Below are positions 14,017 to 26,039 of a DNA stretch of 64,000 nucleotides, one piece after another (the first letter of the stretch is position 1; each line of letters begins with the position of its first letter). Origin of the DNA: Colletotrichum lupini (lineage: Eukaryota; Ascomycota; Sordariomycetes; Glomerellales; Glomerellaceae); assembly GCF_023278565.1 (NCBI RefSeq), contig NC_064681.1:930001-994000 (forward strand), in the 5' to 3' direction. The position numbers and the translations under genes were made by a program. Under the pieces are notes generated by a model. That model was given only the letters and a program-made list of their open reading frames with translations, ran no database searches and was not told where the DNA came from.

Positions 14017-15416
14017 TCACTTTCTCACTGGAGGACGGTTCAGCCTTCCCAGCATGTTCCTGTCAATGTCATTTGGAGTCGTGTCCACCAAGTTATTCAG
14101 GCTCATAACCGAGCTCGAGGATGCTGCTGGTGTGGAGGAATTGCTTTGTCGCTGGGTCGCTGCCGCGGCTCGCTCGTCTCCCGTCTGCGGGTGAGGTACT
14201 GCCGCCGGCTGTCCAGGGCTATGTCTAGCCGGAGGCGCTCTTGGGTCATATCCGGGATGACCGCCTTGCGAGTAGCCCATGTAGCCTCCCGGGCTGCTGT
14301 GATTCGAGCTCGAGGCTGGCGAGCGACGTCGAGGATCGTCTGCAGAGTTCGGATCGGGTGGCGGAGGTCGGAGCTCGTCAACTTCATCGTCCCTCGGCCG
14401 CCGCCTTCCACGCTGCGCGTCGTAGGGCGAGTAGCCGCCCGTTGGAGAAGGGAGTGGTTGTTGGTAGTAACCGCCGTTGCCAGGCTGAGGGGGATAACCC
14501 TGGGGGCCCGGTGGCGGAGGCAGCGAACCCGGAGGTAGAGGCTGCCCGTAAGCCCCATAGAGCGGCGTTCCCGGTGGAACACCTCCCTGGATGGCCGACA
14601 CGGGCACAAATGCAGTCGAGCTAGACGAAGATACGGGCTGGAATATGCACTCCTGGTTCATCCTGCTGCAGTTTACGCATTTGCCACCAGGCGCACTCTG
14701 ATAGCCGCTGCACCGAATCTGAAGCATTCCAAATTAGTCTCAAAGAATTACTTTGTCGCATCGCACTGGGGGAGAAGTACCTTTCTCTTTCTGCAGTACC
14801 TGCAAGCTATAGAGGTTCGTTGTCTTGGGGCAGCTTGCTGCATGGGAGGGCCTCCTTGACCGTAGTCGTATCTCGGTGCGCCTGGTGGGTAGTCGTATCG
14901 TGGACCACCAGGGCCAGGCGGAGGGTAGTCGGCGTAGCGACCCGGAGGAGGCGGGCCTTGGCGGTTGTGATACTCCTGATAGTAGGGGTCGCCATACTGC
15001 GGCGGAGGCTGGCGATTTCTGTAGTAGTCGTCCCTTCCATCCGGCGGGGGAGGATAAGTGGGAGATCTGGGGTCACCCGGGGGTTGCAACGGCGGCAGTT
15101 GCGGCGCATGACCGCCCGGTTGCGGCGGCGGGTAGCCGTTAACGGAATTCGGGGAGGCGCTGTAATTGCTGGCGCGCGGATCGGCGCGCGGGTCACCCCG
15201 TGGATCGCCAGGGTAGGACCTCGGGTAGGCTGGTTGGCCGTAGGCGCCGTGGGGATCCTGAATGGAGGGAAGTGTTACTGGTGCGGCCATGTTGGGTCTA
15301 TGATGTCTGTCGTCGTGGTATCTTGGGTCTTCGGGTGCTCCCACGGGGGGAAGTTGGTGTCGACCTTCGTCTTCTCGGTGTGTAGAAGGCGGCCCTCGTC
15401 CTTGCTCCTCTGCCAT
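14017..15416 (-). CDS. Zn2Cys6 (zinc cluster) transcription factor, Pro/Gly/Tyr-rich
   Basis: The model is complement(14017-14718, 14781-15416), 445 residues. The 62-nt intron (GTACTT...TTCAG) splits the zinc cluster between the lysine after its second cysteine and the following isoleucine. The cluster follows C-x2-C-x6-C-x10-C-x2-C-x6-C at Cys205, 208, 215, 226, 229 and 236, with the basic stretch R-K-R-K-I-R. The N-terminal 200 residues are Pro/Asp/Tyr/Gly-rich and disordered, with DPR- and PPPP-type repeats. The C-terminal half is also Pro/Gly/Tyr-rich and ends in a more conserved-looking segment containing D-I-D-R-N-M-L-G-R-L-N. I see no fungal-specific middle homology domain. Known family role: nuclear DNA-binding regulator, usually recognising CGG-type half sites. 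The targets cannot be inferred, since no neighbouring genes suggest a pathway. Long gene-poor DNA lies on both sides, unusual beside the tight spacing after 38 kb. Confidence 0.88.
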
Positions 15417-16797
15417 GCTCTGGTTGCGGCGAGTCCACCCGGATGCCGCGACTGAACCTGCACTCTCGTCGCCGCGCGATGCTATCGTGTTGGCGAGCAG
15501 TGGGTGTCGTGGAGTGGTGTTTGTAGTTAGTGGTGTGGTTGAAAGGGGCCCTTGAGGCGAGATGCGATAATGGCCTGCGCGTTAGGTTGGCCTATCTGTT
15601 GAACCCTGCTATCAAATAATTCCGACCAAGCACGGGAAGGGCAAGAATCATGACCAAGCGGGCTGTGGCGGATAGAAGAGGGCGCGACCAGCCAAGTCGG
15701 TTGACTCGAGAAGCGCACGCGCACACAGAATGGTGGCGGTGGTGGGGGGATTTTTGGAGTCAAGTACAGATAGCGGGTGTCGTATAAGCCGTCGGAGAGC
15801 GCGGGCGCAAGAGTAAGCAGCGGCAGCTCGGTGCGTGAAAGGTAAGTACGGTGAGATTCGACAACGGGGCGGTACGGATGTTGGACCGCGTGGCTGGAAT
15901 GATTAATTTTAAAAGTGGCGGCGGATTTGGCAATGATCCGACTCTCACAAAGATGATAGCCGAATAAACGTGAGTGAATGCGTCTTTGAGTAGTGTCGCT
16001 GTTGTCGAGGAATGAAAGTGAGGTCAGGCTGGGATCATCAAACCGAGTAAGTCAGGTACTACTAAGTAGGAGACAATCCCGGAGTGTCGGCGACTTGTGT
16101 TTTGCCGGTGAGAGACAACAGTTGCAGGAGCAGCAGCAACGGCAGCAAGCAATTGATTGTGCAGACGGTGAAGCTTCTTAGGATGAAGGTGTCGATGGTG
16201 ACGAGGACGATGTTGCGGTCCCTGTTTTCCCTCTTCTTCTTCTTTCTCCTTTTTAATGGCTTCTTTCTTCCTTTCCCTATTCAGTTTCTCCTTCCTTGCG
16301 ACGGCAGAGAACCTAAAAGCGAGAGGAGGGGGTTTGCGATGCTGTTCCGATGAGATAGAATGATGGATGAGGATTGTATGCGCGGTCGGTCGGCAGGTTG
16401 AAAGGGCAGAGAGAGCCAAGTCAGAAAGACAAGGAGCGACAGGCGCAGACAGCTCGAGGTGAGGTTGGAAGGTTTGTAAACGGAAAGAGAGGTAAGAGAG
16501 AAAGGTGAGGTAAGGCAGGCGAGGCAGAGCAGGCGCAAAGGCGGGTAAAGTAATGTAAAAAGGGTAGGTAAGGCCCAGGTTGGCGGTGGAGTGGCAGGAG
16601 AGGGATTGTGCCAAAGATGTAAGAAACCAAGAGAAGAAAGAGGCGCTACTGCGTGAGGTAGAAGTATCCGTACCTTTGACGAGTACCCCGTACCGCCTCT
16701 ACCGTACCGTACCGTACTCCGTATCTAGCTACCTTGCTGTGTAGACAGTAGACCACCTTGGACCTTGGACCATGGGACCAGCATCCGTACTCTGGGA

Positions 16798-17042
16798 ACT
16801 TGGGACCTTGGGACTTGGATGGGCATGGAGCGGTGCGGTGCGGTCGGTACGGGGGGTAAGGGTAGGGGAAGGGAAGGGGAAGGGAAGGGAGGGAAAAGGG
16901 AAAGGGAAGGGGAGGTACCGCAGCATGGTACCCTCTCATCCACTTTCTGGGACGAAAGTGCCAGGGAAGACACGGTACAGGTACCCATGTCCATGTCCCA
17001 AGGATCTCATGGATCCCACCCAAGGTCCCAAGGTCCCAAAGG
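16798..17042. repeat. Imperfect inverted repeat flanking a G-rich polypurine tract
   Basis: The left arm at about 16798-16819 reads ACTTGGGACCTTGGGACTTG. The right arm at about 17020-17042 carries the near reverse complement, CCAAGGTCCCAAGGTCCCAA, with one base of difference in register. Further GGACC/GGTCC and CATGG/CCATG pieces extend both arms (16755-16826 and 16984-17050). Between them, 16850-16917 is almost pure G/A with many GGG and GGGG runs, bounded by GGTAC and GGTACC. The element lies 1.4-1.6 kb upstream of the zinc-cluster start codon. Confidence 0.7.
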
Positions 17043-19073
17043 TCTCAAGAGTCAAGCCAGGGAAAAAAGGCGTGCGCTGAAGTGTGGACACTGGGACACT
17101 GCCCTGGGATGGGAACCAAGAGGGTAAGGCAGGTACGTACTGCATGTGTCGTGTACATGGGGTGCCAGCCTCGAGTCTCCTCTGCCAGGTACGTATCTTT
17201 CTACCCTTTGGCGTGTGAGATGGGTGTGGCTCACCTTCCCCTTCCCCTTCTTCCACCCCTCCCCCCGGCCCAGGGGTGTGTGTGTGGTGGAGGAACAATA
17301 CCTGATGGATTGATGAAGAGAGCATGGGAACAGGATGGCGGAAGGGCACCCAACAGCAGGGCCACAACAGTAGTGTAGTAACGGAAGCAGAGAGAGAGAG
17401 AGACAGCGGCAGGGCAGATATGCGGACACTCACACAACCTGCAAACTCACACTGTCTCTCTTGCTCTCTCATCTCGCTCACCTCACTTGCTCACTCACTC
17501 ATTCTGACCCTATGCTTACTCTTATTTGCTTTTGCGCTTCCTCCCACATACTCACTCACACACATCTCACATCTCACAACCACTGACCTACTATTGAGAT
17601 AATGCTGCGTATGCCAGACGGTATAGCGAGGTACGAAAAGACCCCGCACCTATGCTCTTCAAATGCCCACACGCCGGATACGCCAGACGACCTGGCGGAT
17701 GCTGAAGTGTGGTGAGGCAAAGGCAGTGTAAGGCAAGGAAGCGTGCCGCACCGTAACCTCCTCGACAGTCCCGTTGCCGCTGCGCAGGGAATCGGACGGC
17801 ATGCGCGTCGAATCTGAGTAACGTCGCTCAGATGGCCAAAACCTGGTGTTGGGGGGCGAAGTAATTTTTTTTCTTTGTCTTTTCTTCTTGGGTCTTTTTT
17901 TTTGGTGTGCCTTCACTCTCTTGGCCCCTCAAGGTGTTGTTTGGTAGTGAGGTTGGCGATAGTCAAAGGACGACTGTAGGCACTCGACTCGATTTCTTCC
18001 TTGACTGATGTTGCGGACCATAAAGGGTCTCTTAGGAACTTTGGATGGTAAGTAAGGTACTCGGAGACCATATGACACGAAGACCTTGAGGTACCGACCG
18101 CGAGGAGCCACATCAAAGTTGCAGCCTTATTGCCGGTCGCTTGTTGTCTATTCGAGATTGAGTTGCAGTGCTCCTGTTTTGTCCTGTTCTCATGTCTTGG
18201 TCCAGCGTGCGGTGTGCAATAAACACGGGCGGTTGTATGCGAGATGGAGGTAAAATGGCAGTCGTTCCATGATACTACTCCTGGATGCAACCTTGGCCAC
18301 TCCACCCGGGGAGTTTGCCTCTACTGGAGTTAGGCAGCGCACTGTCGAAGATGGGATGAGATATTGGTAGGGAATAGTACGGCTGAGTGACGGCGATAGC
18401 TGGAGAGGAGAGAGGGGAATCATCCTGAAGCAACCACCCTCAGACAAAAGGCACGCTGTCCGGGCAGGGCTCAGAACACGCAGGGTGTAGAAGATGTAGG
18501 CCCGGGTCCGGGCCCGGGCCCAGGTTCAGGTACGAGGCAAACAGGGTGCCAAACCTCGGGTACCTTGGAAGACGGCAGTGTGCGGTGCGGGTGCGGATAG
18601 GTGGTTAGATGATGGGATCTGGATGGAAGGGTTGGTAATGCGGCTTGGGGTGCAGTAAGGTAAAGTAGATGAAGTCTGAAGAACTTCCGCTGATGGTGGC
18701 GATGACGACAGTATCCATACCTGGGTGTAGCAGTCCTGAACATGGAGAGGATGAAGACGGCCGCGAAGAGAATCAATCTCTTGGCCAGCAGAAAGGTAAG
18801 GTATATCAAAGAGTGTGGGCGTCTGCAACAAAACTCGTCGGCGCGCAAGACAAATGGTCACCTGGTACCAGTGAGATGCAATTGACCACGACATTCTCTT
18901 CTTGTTCCTGGTCCTACTCCTTGCTCCTCCTTCTCCTGGTGCCTTTGCATTTCTTACCTTGTCGCTGCTGCTCCTATTTTGCCAACCCGAAAGCCCTTGC
19001 GCCATTCTACCTATACCTGCAAGCTGCACCAGATGGGAATGGGATGGGAATCTGCTGTCACTCACTCCTACCG

Positions 19074-19094
19074 CACACACACACACACACACAT
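19074..19094. repeat. CA dinucleotide microsatellite
   Basis: About ten CA units in a row, with a second shorter CA run near 19120-19132, sit in a pyrimidine-rich stretch (18900-19200). No gene overlaps it. Confidence 0.9.
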
Positions 19095-19696
19095 ATACAC
19101 CCAGGTACCAAGACAGACAGACACACACACACCCCTCCCCATGGCTCTCGCTCTCTGTCTCTCTTTCTCTCTCTCTCATCATCGATCTGCTTCCGCTCTC
19201 CCTCTGCCCCCCCTTTCACCCGTCTCTTGCTCGCCGTATGTACTGCGCATGTGCTCCAGGTTCTAGTTTCCGTACATACACCCCCTGCTCCCACCACACA
19301 TTCAGAGTGTGGATGGCGCAAAGTGGACCCGAGCGGGAATGGCACAGCGGACGGATCATGTCGCACCGCCCAATGGGTGACTTTATCGTGGGCGGGAGTA
19401 TCCCCTCCCTTCCCCTTAGGTCCCCTTCTTCTACCTAGGGGCCGTGGTCTTGCTCCAACATCGGCGCCGCCTCCAGCTGGGGAGCTGCCTGCCTTTAGTT
19501 CCCCGTTACCAGGTACGTACTGAGAGCCCGTAGTAAGATATTGTCGGTAAAATGATCGATTTTTTTTGCAGCACCACCTACGCCGTACTGTGCAGTTACG
19601 GATACGATACCCTGCCATCATCCACCGCCTCCAAGAGCCCACACCATGCCGCCCATTTGCAGAAATTAACATGTTAGCAGACAAAAAGAAGGGAGA

Positions 19697-19826
19697 GGAG
19701 GAGGAGGAGGAGGAGGAAAGGGAAAAAAAAAACACGCAAGGACCCGACAATTGAAGGGCAGAAGCTGAGCTGCCACCACTACTACTACCACTACCACTAC
19801 TACCACCACTACTACCACCACCACAA
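19697..19826. repeat. Triplet microsatellites: GGA run and ACC/ACT run
   Basis: A GGA run at 19697-19717 is followed by a degenerate ACC/ACT triplet array at about 19772-19826. The frames translate to Glu or Thr/Pro homopolymers on one strand and Val/Ser on the other, so they create false open frames. Confidence 0.85.
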
Positions 19827-22800
19827 CCCCTCCTACCAAAGTCAGAAAGTCAAGATACCAAGGTGCAAGGCAAGACAAGACGAAAGGTACCGCCGGCGGG
19901 GTGGAAAGAAAACGGCCGGGCATTAGGCCCTTGTCCCTCTCCCTTCTCGCCTGCCGACAACAAGCCAACCCATCGAGGTAACGTCAGCTACACAACACCG
20001 GCTTAACTCGACACTAGTGCGCGCAGCTAGGTATCTAGACTTGAACAAGTCCAGCTGGCCCTCCTCGGCGTTAGCCAACCAGACCAAGATTTCGAGACTC
20101 GGCTTCTGTTCTGCTCTGGGCTCTTTGCTCGCTTCACCTGTATCTGTTTCAGTGTCTTTTCCGTCCAAGGACCGAGGGCGAAATAATCACCTTTTTCCAG
20201 ACGTAGGACGGCACGTTACGACGCTGGAGGCAAACAAAACGGCCCGAGAAGAAAATTTCTTGGTTCCTCATTGAGCCCGGCTGTAGTGTCCCAAGGGATG
20301 GGTGCTCTGCCCCAAACACACAGTTCAGCGTGTAATGTCCCATGTCACCCCAGATCTCCAATGCCCATGCGAAGCCCCCCCCCCAAAAAAAAAAGAAAAA
20401 AAACTAAAAAAAACAACTTCCAAAGACTGTACAATGGCAAACAACGAGGCGAGTCTTGAGATAAGTGCGTAACCGATTCTCAGCGACTCCTGATATGCAG
20501 CTTTTCTGTCTTAACCTGTCTTCTTTGGGGTAGGTATGCTGCCATGCCAAATTCGCAAAATAGTCCTCTGCAGCTTTCCCTCGCCAGTCGTAACATCTCA
20601 ATAAATATCCAGCCAAGAAGCCGAAACAGGCACTGGCAAAATCATACAAGACCACCGAAGATGGTTGCATAGGTAGGAGAGATAAAGGAGAGTACGGCAT
20701 GGTTGAACAGAGAGGTACGGTGAGACAAAGAGAAAGTGGCACAAAAACAAGAAGAGTCCCTCGTCTCTCCAAACCCAATAGCCATTTTTGTTTGCCCACC
20801 GGTGGTGGGAAATACTTCTGAGCCATGACGGTTATTGCGGGCCCTCGCCGTCAATGCTATCACTTGGGTACCCGAGAGAACGACGGATGGCGCTCCGCCC
20901 CCCGCCCCCCTTCTTCCTCCTTCGTCATACCTAGCATGGCTCCGGCTCGCGCCGGATTGTTGAATTCGGATGACCTCGTGACAAAGAAGGAGCGCAGTCT
21001 GGGGTTCCGGCAAAAACGTATCAAGAGGAACAGAACAAAGGATCGGCTGCGTACCTGCGGCCGGCGGCTCGTACTGGGACCGCAGGCCCAGGTCTTCGTG
21101 GCTTGGAAGATCAATTAGCACAAGAAGGTAAGGGTCCGTTGAATTGGCCCCTCTGTTGATTCAAATTCGTTGCCGTGAGTCTGTTGTCACTTCACTCTGA
21201 AGTAATGCTCCGTCGCCCAGGGCCTAAAACTTCGGGTGTTGTCCGAGTTAGACCGTGTGCTCTGTCCGTCATGGGTGGGCAGATGGTCAGAGGGTGGTCA
21301 AAACGGGGAGATATTTTGCAAGGAGCCATCTCGAAAAACAGCGTACAAGCATGTATCATTGAAATCGCTCTTGGTGTATCCGTATGCAATGGCAAACTGG
21401 CACTCCGTGTCGCGAAGGCGGGTTCCGTTGTATCTATGTTGCTGAAAGCCTTTTCCTGTCCAGGTCGCTGATAGTAGTACAGCAGGCTGTGCCTCGTCTG
21501 GGCAGCCACTGTTGGTGCACGCTGTGGGATGGAATCGCCTTTCGTCACATATCGAACAAGGGGCCGTAGCCTCGAGGACTCTGATAGATAGGCAGAACAA
21601 ACAGCGCAGTGGCTCAGAGTGTCGAATTTCTCTGCCTCGAGAACATCAACTGAGTTACCATTTCCGAATGTCGTAACTCCATTTGTTCATTCGCATGCCC
21701 CTTACTTCCTTTGGCTTAACTGTAGTCCAGGTTGACTCGTACAGCCCTCCCTCGGTAGCTCGCGCCCCCAGTTCTGGGTCTGCCCTATTGGCGGCTGGCA
21801 GTACAGGGTATCTTAGGTACGGCCCTCGCCGGTGTTGTCCGTGGGCGGGCGACGTGGAAGAAAGTGGTGGAAGATGTGGAGTACCGCACCAAACAGGGAA
21901 AACGTGCGCCTTGGCTTGACTGGCCGCGTCTAATCCCGTGTCTGAACCCACCAGCCCGGGCGGCGGTCGCAGATCTGGCCGCAGGCAAGGCGAGCAGTGT
22001 GTGTGTGTGCGGATATTTTGGCTTGCTGTTTGAAGACCAGCCACGACTACTCAAGGGGAGGATACAGCAGCACCTCGGATACCGATCCTGGCCGAAGAAG
22101 CTGCCCAAATTCAGTCGCTGGCTGCTGCTGTGTGCGCCATTGTCTGACACCTGCGGTGCCTCCGCCACCCCTACCCTGCCTGCCTGCTTGGAACTGGGAG
22201 TCAGCATCATCCGAGAGTACCTCATTCGTACATTCATCTTGGCTTCAGATGAAATGCAAATGACCTGTTTCATGCCCTCAAAGACGAGAAACTGCCCTAC
22301 TACATACATTGTGGAGCTGCGATGGTTGTCTTAAGTCGAAATGACAAGGTGCGACGAAATCTTCTGCGCGACATTGAATCTAGGGTGTTGTTCTGTGGAG
22401 AGAACACGAGGGTTGGAATGCCAGCCCACGCATCCCATCTGTTGCCTTGGTAGGGTCTCTGTTCCTACCACGCAAATTAGATCCTGGTGTCTTGTATTTC
22501 TAGGAGGTGTCTCAGCGCGGGACGCTCCTCACGCCTCGCCTAAGTCTTTGTGATGCTCGATCTCTGTACGCCCACGCAGTAAAAACCTCTGACGCAACAG
22601 TCTTAGCCTGGCTGAGGGCTGTTTGTCACCAGCTACTGCACTTGCAGTGGGCGTGAAATGAGTCTGTATACGTAGCGTGGGCTCAATACTGAGCCGCAGT
22701 GACCACGCATTTTGCTAGACTGACGGCAAGCATGACCGGACCGAGCTTAAGGAATCACGTAGCCGTACTTAAAGGTCGAGGAGACTAGGTTGAGCGGAAA

Positions 22801-23450
22801 TGTCAGGCTAAGTCAGTCCAGTCATGAAGCAGAACAGCTGCCCAACTCTCACGGGTTTCGCGGGAGGACCGCAGCACACGCGCGGACGGGCAAACCTTGG
22901 CATGCCCGCGTTTCTCCGTGTTGCGGATCTTGCCGTGGAACGCCGACGGGAGGCGAGCTTCTGGGTGCCGTAGCCGGGGTCTCGTTGCCTCGAAGCCCGT
23001 GAACTCCGTCGCAGTAGAGTGTACGAATGATAACGGCGGTGCGGAGGCAAAGGCACAGGGCAAACCTGGGAGGAACCCAGGGGAGCTCTCATTTTGTGCA
23101 ATAAAAAAGAACCCAGTTTGATGCAAAGTCGACTGGGCATCCCAATTTCGGGTACGATCATACGAACGCGTTGAGTCGCGTCTCAAGGCACGGCCCAGCT
23201 GACGTTGGAAGACCGGATCCAGTGGGATGGGCCTGGAGGACGCGGGTCGCGATGTTGCGGTTGGGGTGATGGTACTCTGCATCCGTAGAGAGTCAGAGAC
23301 TGATTGAGATGTGAATATGCAGACGCGATGACCCCAACAACACTGTTGTTGCGCAGACGTATCCGTGGCTGATTGTGATCGGTACGTATACAAGGGGACT
23401 GCAATGTCGAGTAGGGTAGGTACTGAGTCTCCGTACGGGTACCACCACCA

Positions 23451-23485
23451 CAGCAGCAGCAGCAGCAGCAGTAGCAGCAGTAGCA
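23451..23485. repeat. CAG triplet microsatellite with TAG interruptions
   Basis: Seven CAG units are followed by interrupted CAG/TAG units. On the minus strand the array reads as a CTG leucine run in an open frame at 22803-23495, which I regard as an artefact of the repeat. Confidence 0.85.
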
Positions 23486-24994
23486 CTGGTAACAAATCCC
23501 TGCCTGACTGCTAGCTGCGTGAGCCTGCGTCACAGCGCTTCGTGGTCCTGTGATGTCTTCTCCCTGCGCCTCGCCGCTCCATGCTTGTTTGTGGGCAGCA
23601 ACGGAATAGATCAACCAACGGGTCTCGATCGGAACGGACCCCCGTCCACTCAGGTGGGCTGAGACGCTGAGGAATCCATGTGTAAGGTGGTATGCATCCT
23701 GGGCTTCTTCTGCCAAACGAATGGCAGCTAGCGCTCTACGACAAGTGAACTGTGAGCGTAGTGGTATGCCAGGCTCCCGAAACCCCAAAACCACTCAAAC
23801 CATCATGCCCTTGTCGGCATCATCAACTCCACAGTAACCCGGGCGGGAAATCTGCGGTAATCGGGTTTCACATATACCAGACGGCGTATTTTATCGAGTC
23901 CTTTATCAACGAATGACTGAGAATCAAGCCAACCAGGAGCGTTCCGATTCAGTGCGATGAGGTGGGCTAGGATGACCGTTCGACGCCCAATATTCCTATA
24001 GCAAAAAGTTGTTGAGTTGTAGCAAAATCGAGTCCAGGGTGCTGAACTCGCTCTGCCAGACTGCGTCGTCGCTTCGGCCGTGAATGGCTGAAGCCTACCT
24101 TATCTTTCGGCAGGTCGCGCGATGGCCCGCGTTCGGCTGTAGGAGCCAAACAGAAACCGTTGCACTCGATCTGTTCCTCTCGTCAGGGGCGTTGTTGATA
24201 ATCATACTCTTTTGTATGGCTCATGATTACCTAGGGAAAGAAACGGCAAGCTTCAGTAGGCCTCGGCGTGGTGTCTGATTCAATAGTGCGAGGTGCCCAA
24301 ACTGAGCCGGAAGAAGCAATTTCTGGCCAAAGACGCCAAGGCTGAAAGAAGAATAGCTGGAGTTCGATGATGCCAGGAGGAAGGTAAAAAGAAAAGAAGA
24401 AGAAAAAAAGATACCGCGCCATTCGCGATCGAATACCTTCTGATTATTTTCCAGAGTCAAACGACCGAGCGATGTCGCAAATCTCTAATGTCCTTTGCCT
24501 TGGTCCGAGATAGCCAATTTGCGACTGCTGTGAGATTCTCAAAAGGGTGGGCCCCAATTTGCGTCTACCAGTGATCGCTTGTCCTTATCCTGTCCAAGGA
24601 TCACTGTGCAACGGCGCAAATGTACTTGCCAACGTGAATGATCGATAGTCGTTTTCAATTTCGTACTGTGCTTCGTCCAAAGGGGAGAATTTCTTCTTCT
24701 CAGCCTGGTGGATCGCTTGACAGAGCCGTCTGTTGTCAGAACGTGTTGCTGCTGACGACTACTTGGGAGATAAATGCCATGCCTCCACACCAATGACGAT
24801 AATCAGCGAGCTGTTGGCCGAACTTGCACAGTACAACTCGACAGATTAATCAGCGGATCATGTTCGCATCAAGACCGTGCCCTTGGCAGAACTCTCTTCT
24901 TTAACTGTTCTCGTTGGCTGACGCTGTCGTGATGATGCGCGTTTGTCGTTGACCTTGTCTTCAGCTCTCGGCTGGCTCTGTTTCTTTGGATTGA

Positions 24995-26039
24995 TCATGC
25001 CCGTTTGGCCCACTGCTCTGCAAGCTTCCGGCGAATATCATGGCAATGGATGATGATGGGCCGGTCAGCAGGTTCGCCCCTCAGTAAGCCCAGGGGGTAA
25101 TGGGCCAGGGCACCCATCCTGCACCACTGAGATGCCGCCCGGGTACCCTCTCCTGAGCTCTTGTCTGGGCCTGTGTTGCTTCCAGGCCGCGTGCGAATGG
25201 AGCCATGTCCCTGCCCCCCCATGATGCCTGCCAGCCCCCCCTGCTCTGTCTGCCCTGGCTGGTGTGCCCGCACTTGTAGTCGCTCTTCCGGGCTGGTCGG
25301 TGACCCAGAACTGGGACGGGAACTGGCGGTAATCTGACAGCGAAAGCTGTTCCTACCCCAAGTCCTGGTGGAGCAGGTATAGAGTGTGTGGAACCGCGCG
25401 GCCGACGTGGAATGGCCCAAAGGCTCCCAGGATAACGGGCTCTTGGAAACACTTGCGCCACTGGTACGGGAACGGCTCTGAGCTCCCCAACTAGGCTCAC
25501 TGTCTTGCTCGCCCGAAATCTCCAGTTTGCTCTGAATCACGTCGAACATGGGCCAATGAAGTGCGTTATCAGGAAGCAAGCAGGCTAAATGAGGCATTAG
25601 CATTGGCATCATGTTCAAATATAGCCCTGGCGTGCGCGGACTCACCACATGGTTTTATAAATTGTCGAGGAATGGCAGCCAGCCTGTGTATCATTCCGCA
25701 CTTCAAAGCGATCTCCTAGAGATCGAAACATCTGGTATCTTGACGGGCAGGTAGGAAACCTGGACAGGACGGGCACGGCATGTCTGGCGTACCTGCTAGC
25801 CGAGTTGCTGCTACGAACGTCCGCCCACTTCCATTCTTCTCGTCCTGCTCGATCGTTCTGTTAACCTCGGCGGCAAGTCGCGAAACGAATTGAAGGGGTG
25901 GATATGTCGATTGTGGACAACCATAAAGAAGACGGCGAGCCGCGATAGCTGTGGCTCGATGTTCCCAAAGGGTATATTGCTGTGCCTCGTGGTTGCGCAC
26001 AGTGGCATTTGATGTTTGGGGGCTAGCGAGTGCGTCCAC
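24995..26039 (-). CDS. Possible spliced hypothetical gene (tentative)
   Basis: I do not recognise this gene. Three minus-strand segments read in a protein-like way. The upstream segment (26039 down to about 25716) includes E-V-N-R-T-I-E-Q-D-E-K-N. A middle segment (25715-25646) includes M-I-H-R-L-A-A-I-P-R-Q-F. A long downstream segment (25584-24995) begins C-L-L-P-D-N-A-L-H-W-P-M-F and ends in a Ser/Gly/Pro-rich tail. Middle and downstream segments are joined by a good 61-nt candidate intron (25585-25645: GTGAGT, GCTAATG branch, TTTAG) that keeps the frame. The join between the first two is less sure: the in-frame TAG at 25716-25718 could serve as an acceptor, but the only frame-keeping donor I found is a weak GTAGCA. 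No start ATG is convincing. It could be a lineage-specific gene, a decayed gene, or chance. Confidence 0.25.

Noticed and set aside
18669..19523. A 284-codon plus-strand frame across the CA and CT microsatellites.
   Set aside because: The translation is dominated by His-Thr and Ser-Leu runs from the microsatellites, so it is an artefact.
22803..23495. A 230-codon minus-strand frame starting in a Leu run.
   Set aside because: The Leu run is the CAG microsatellite read backwards, and the rest has no domain.
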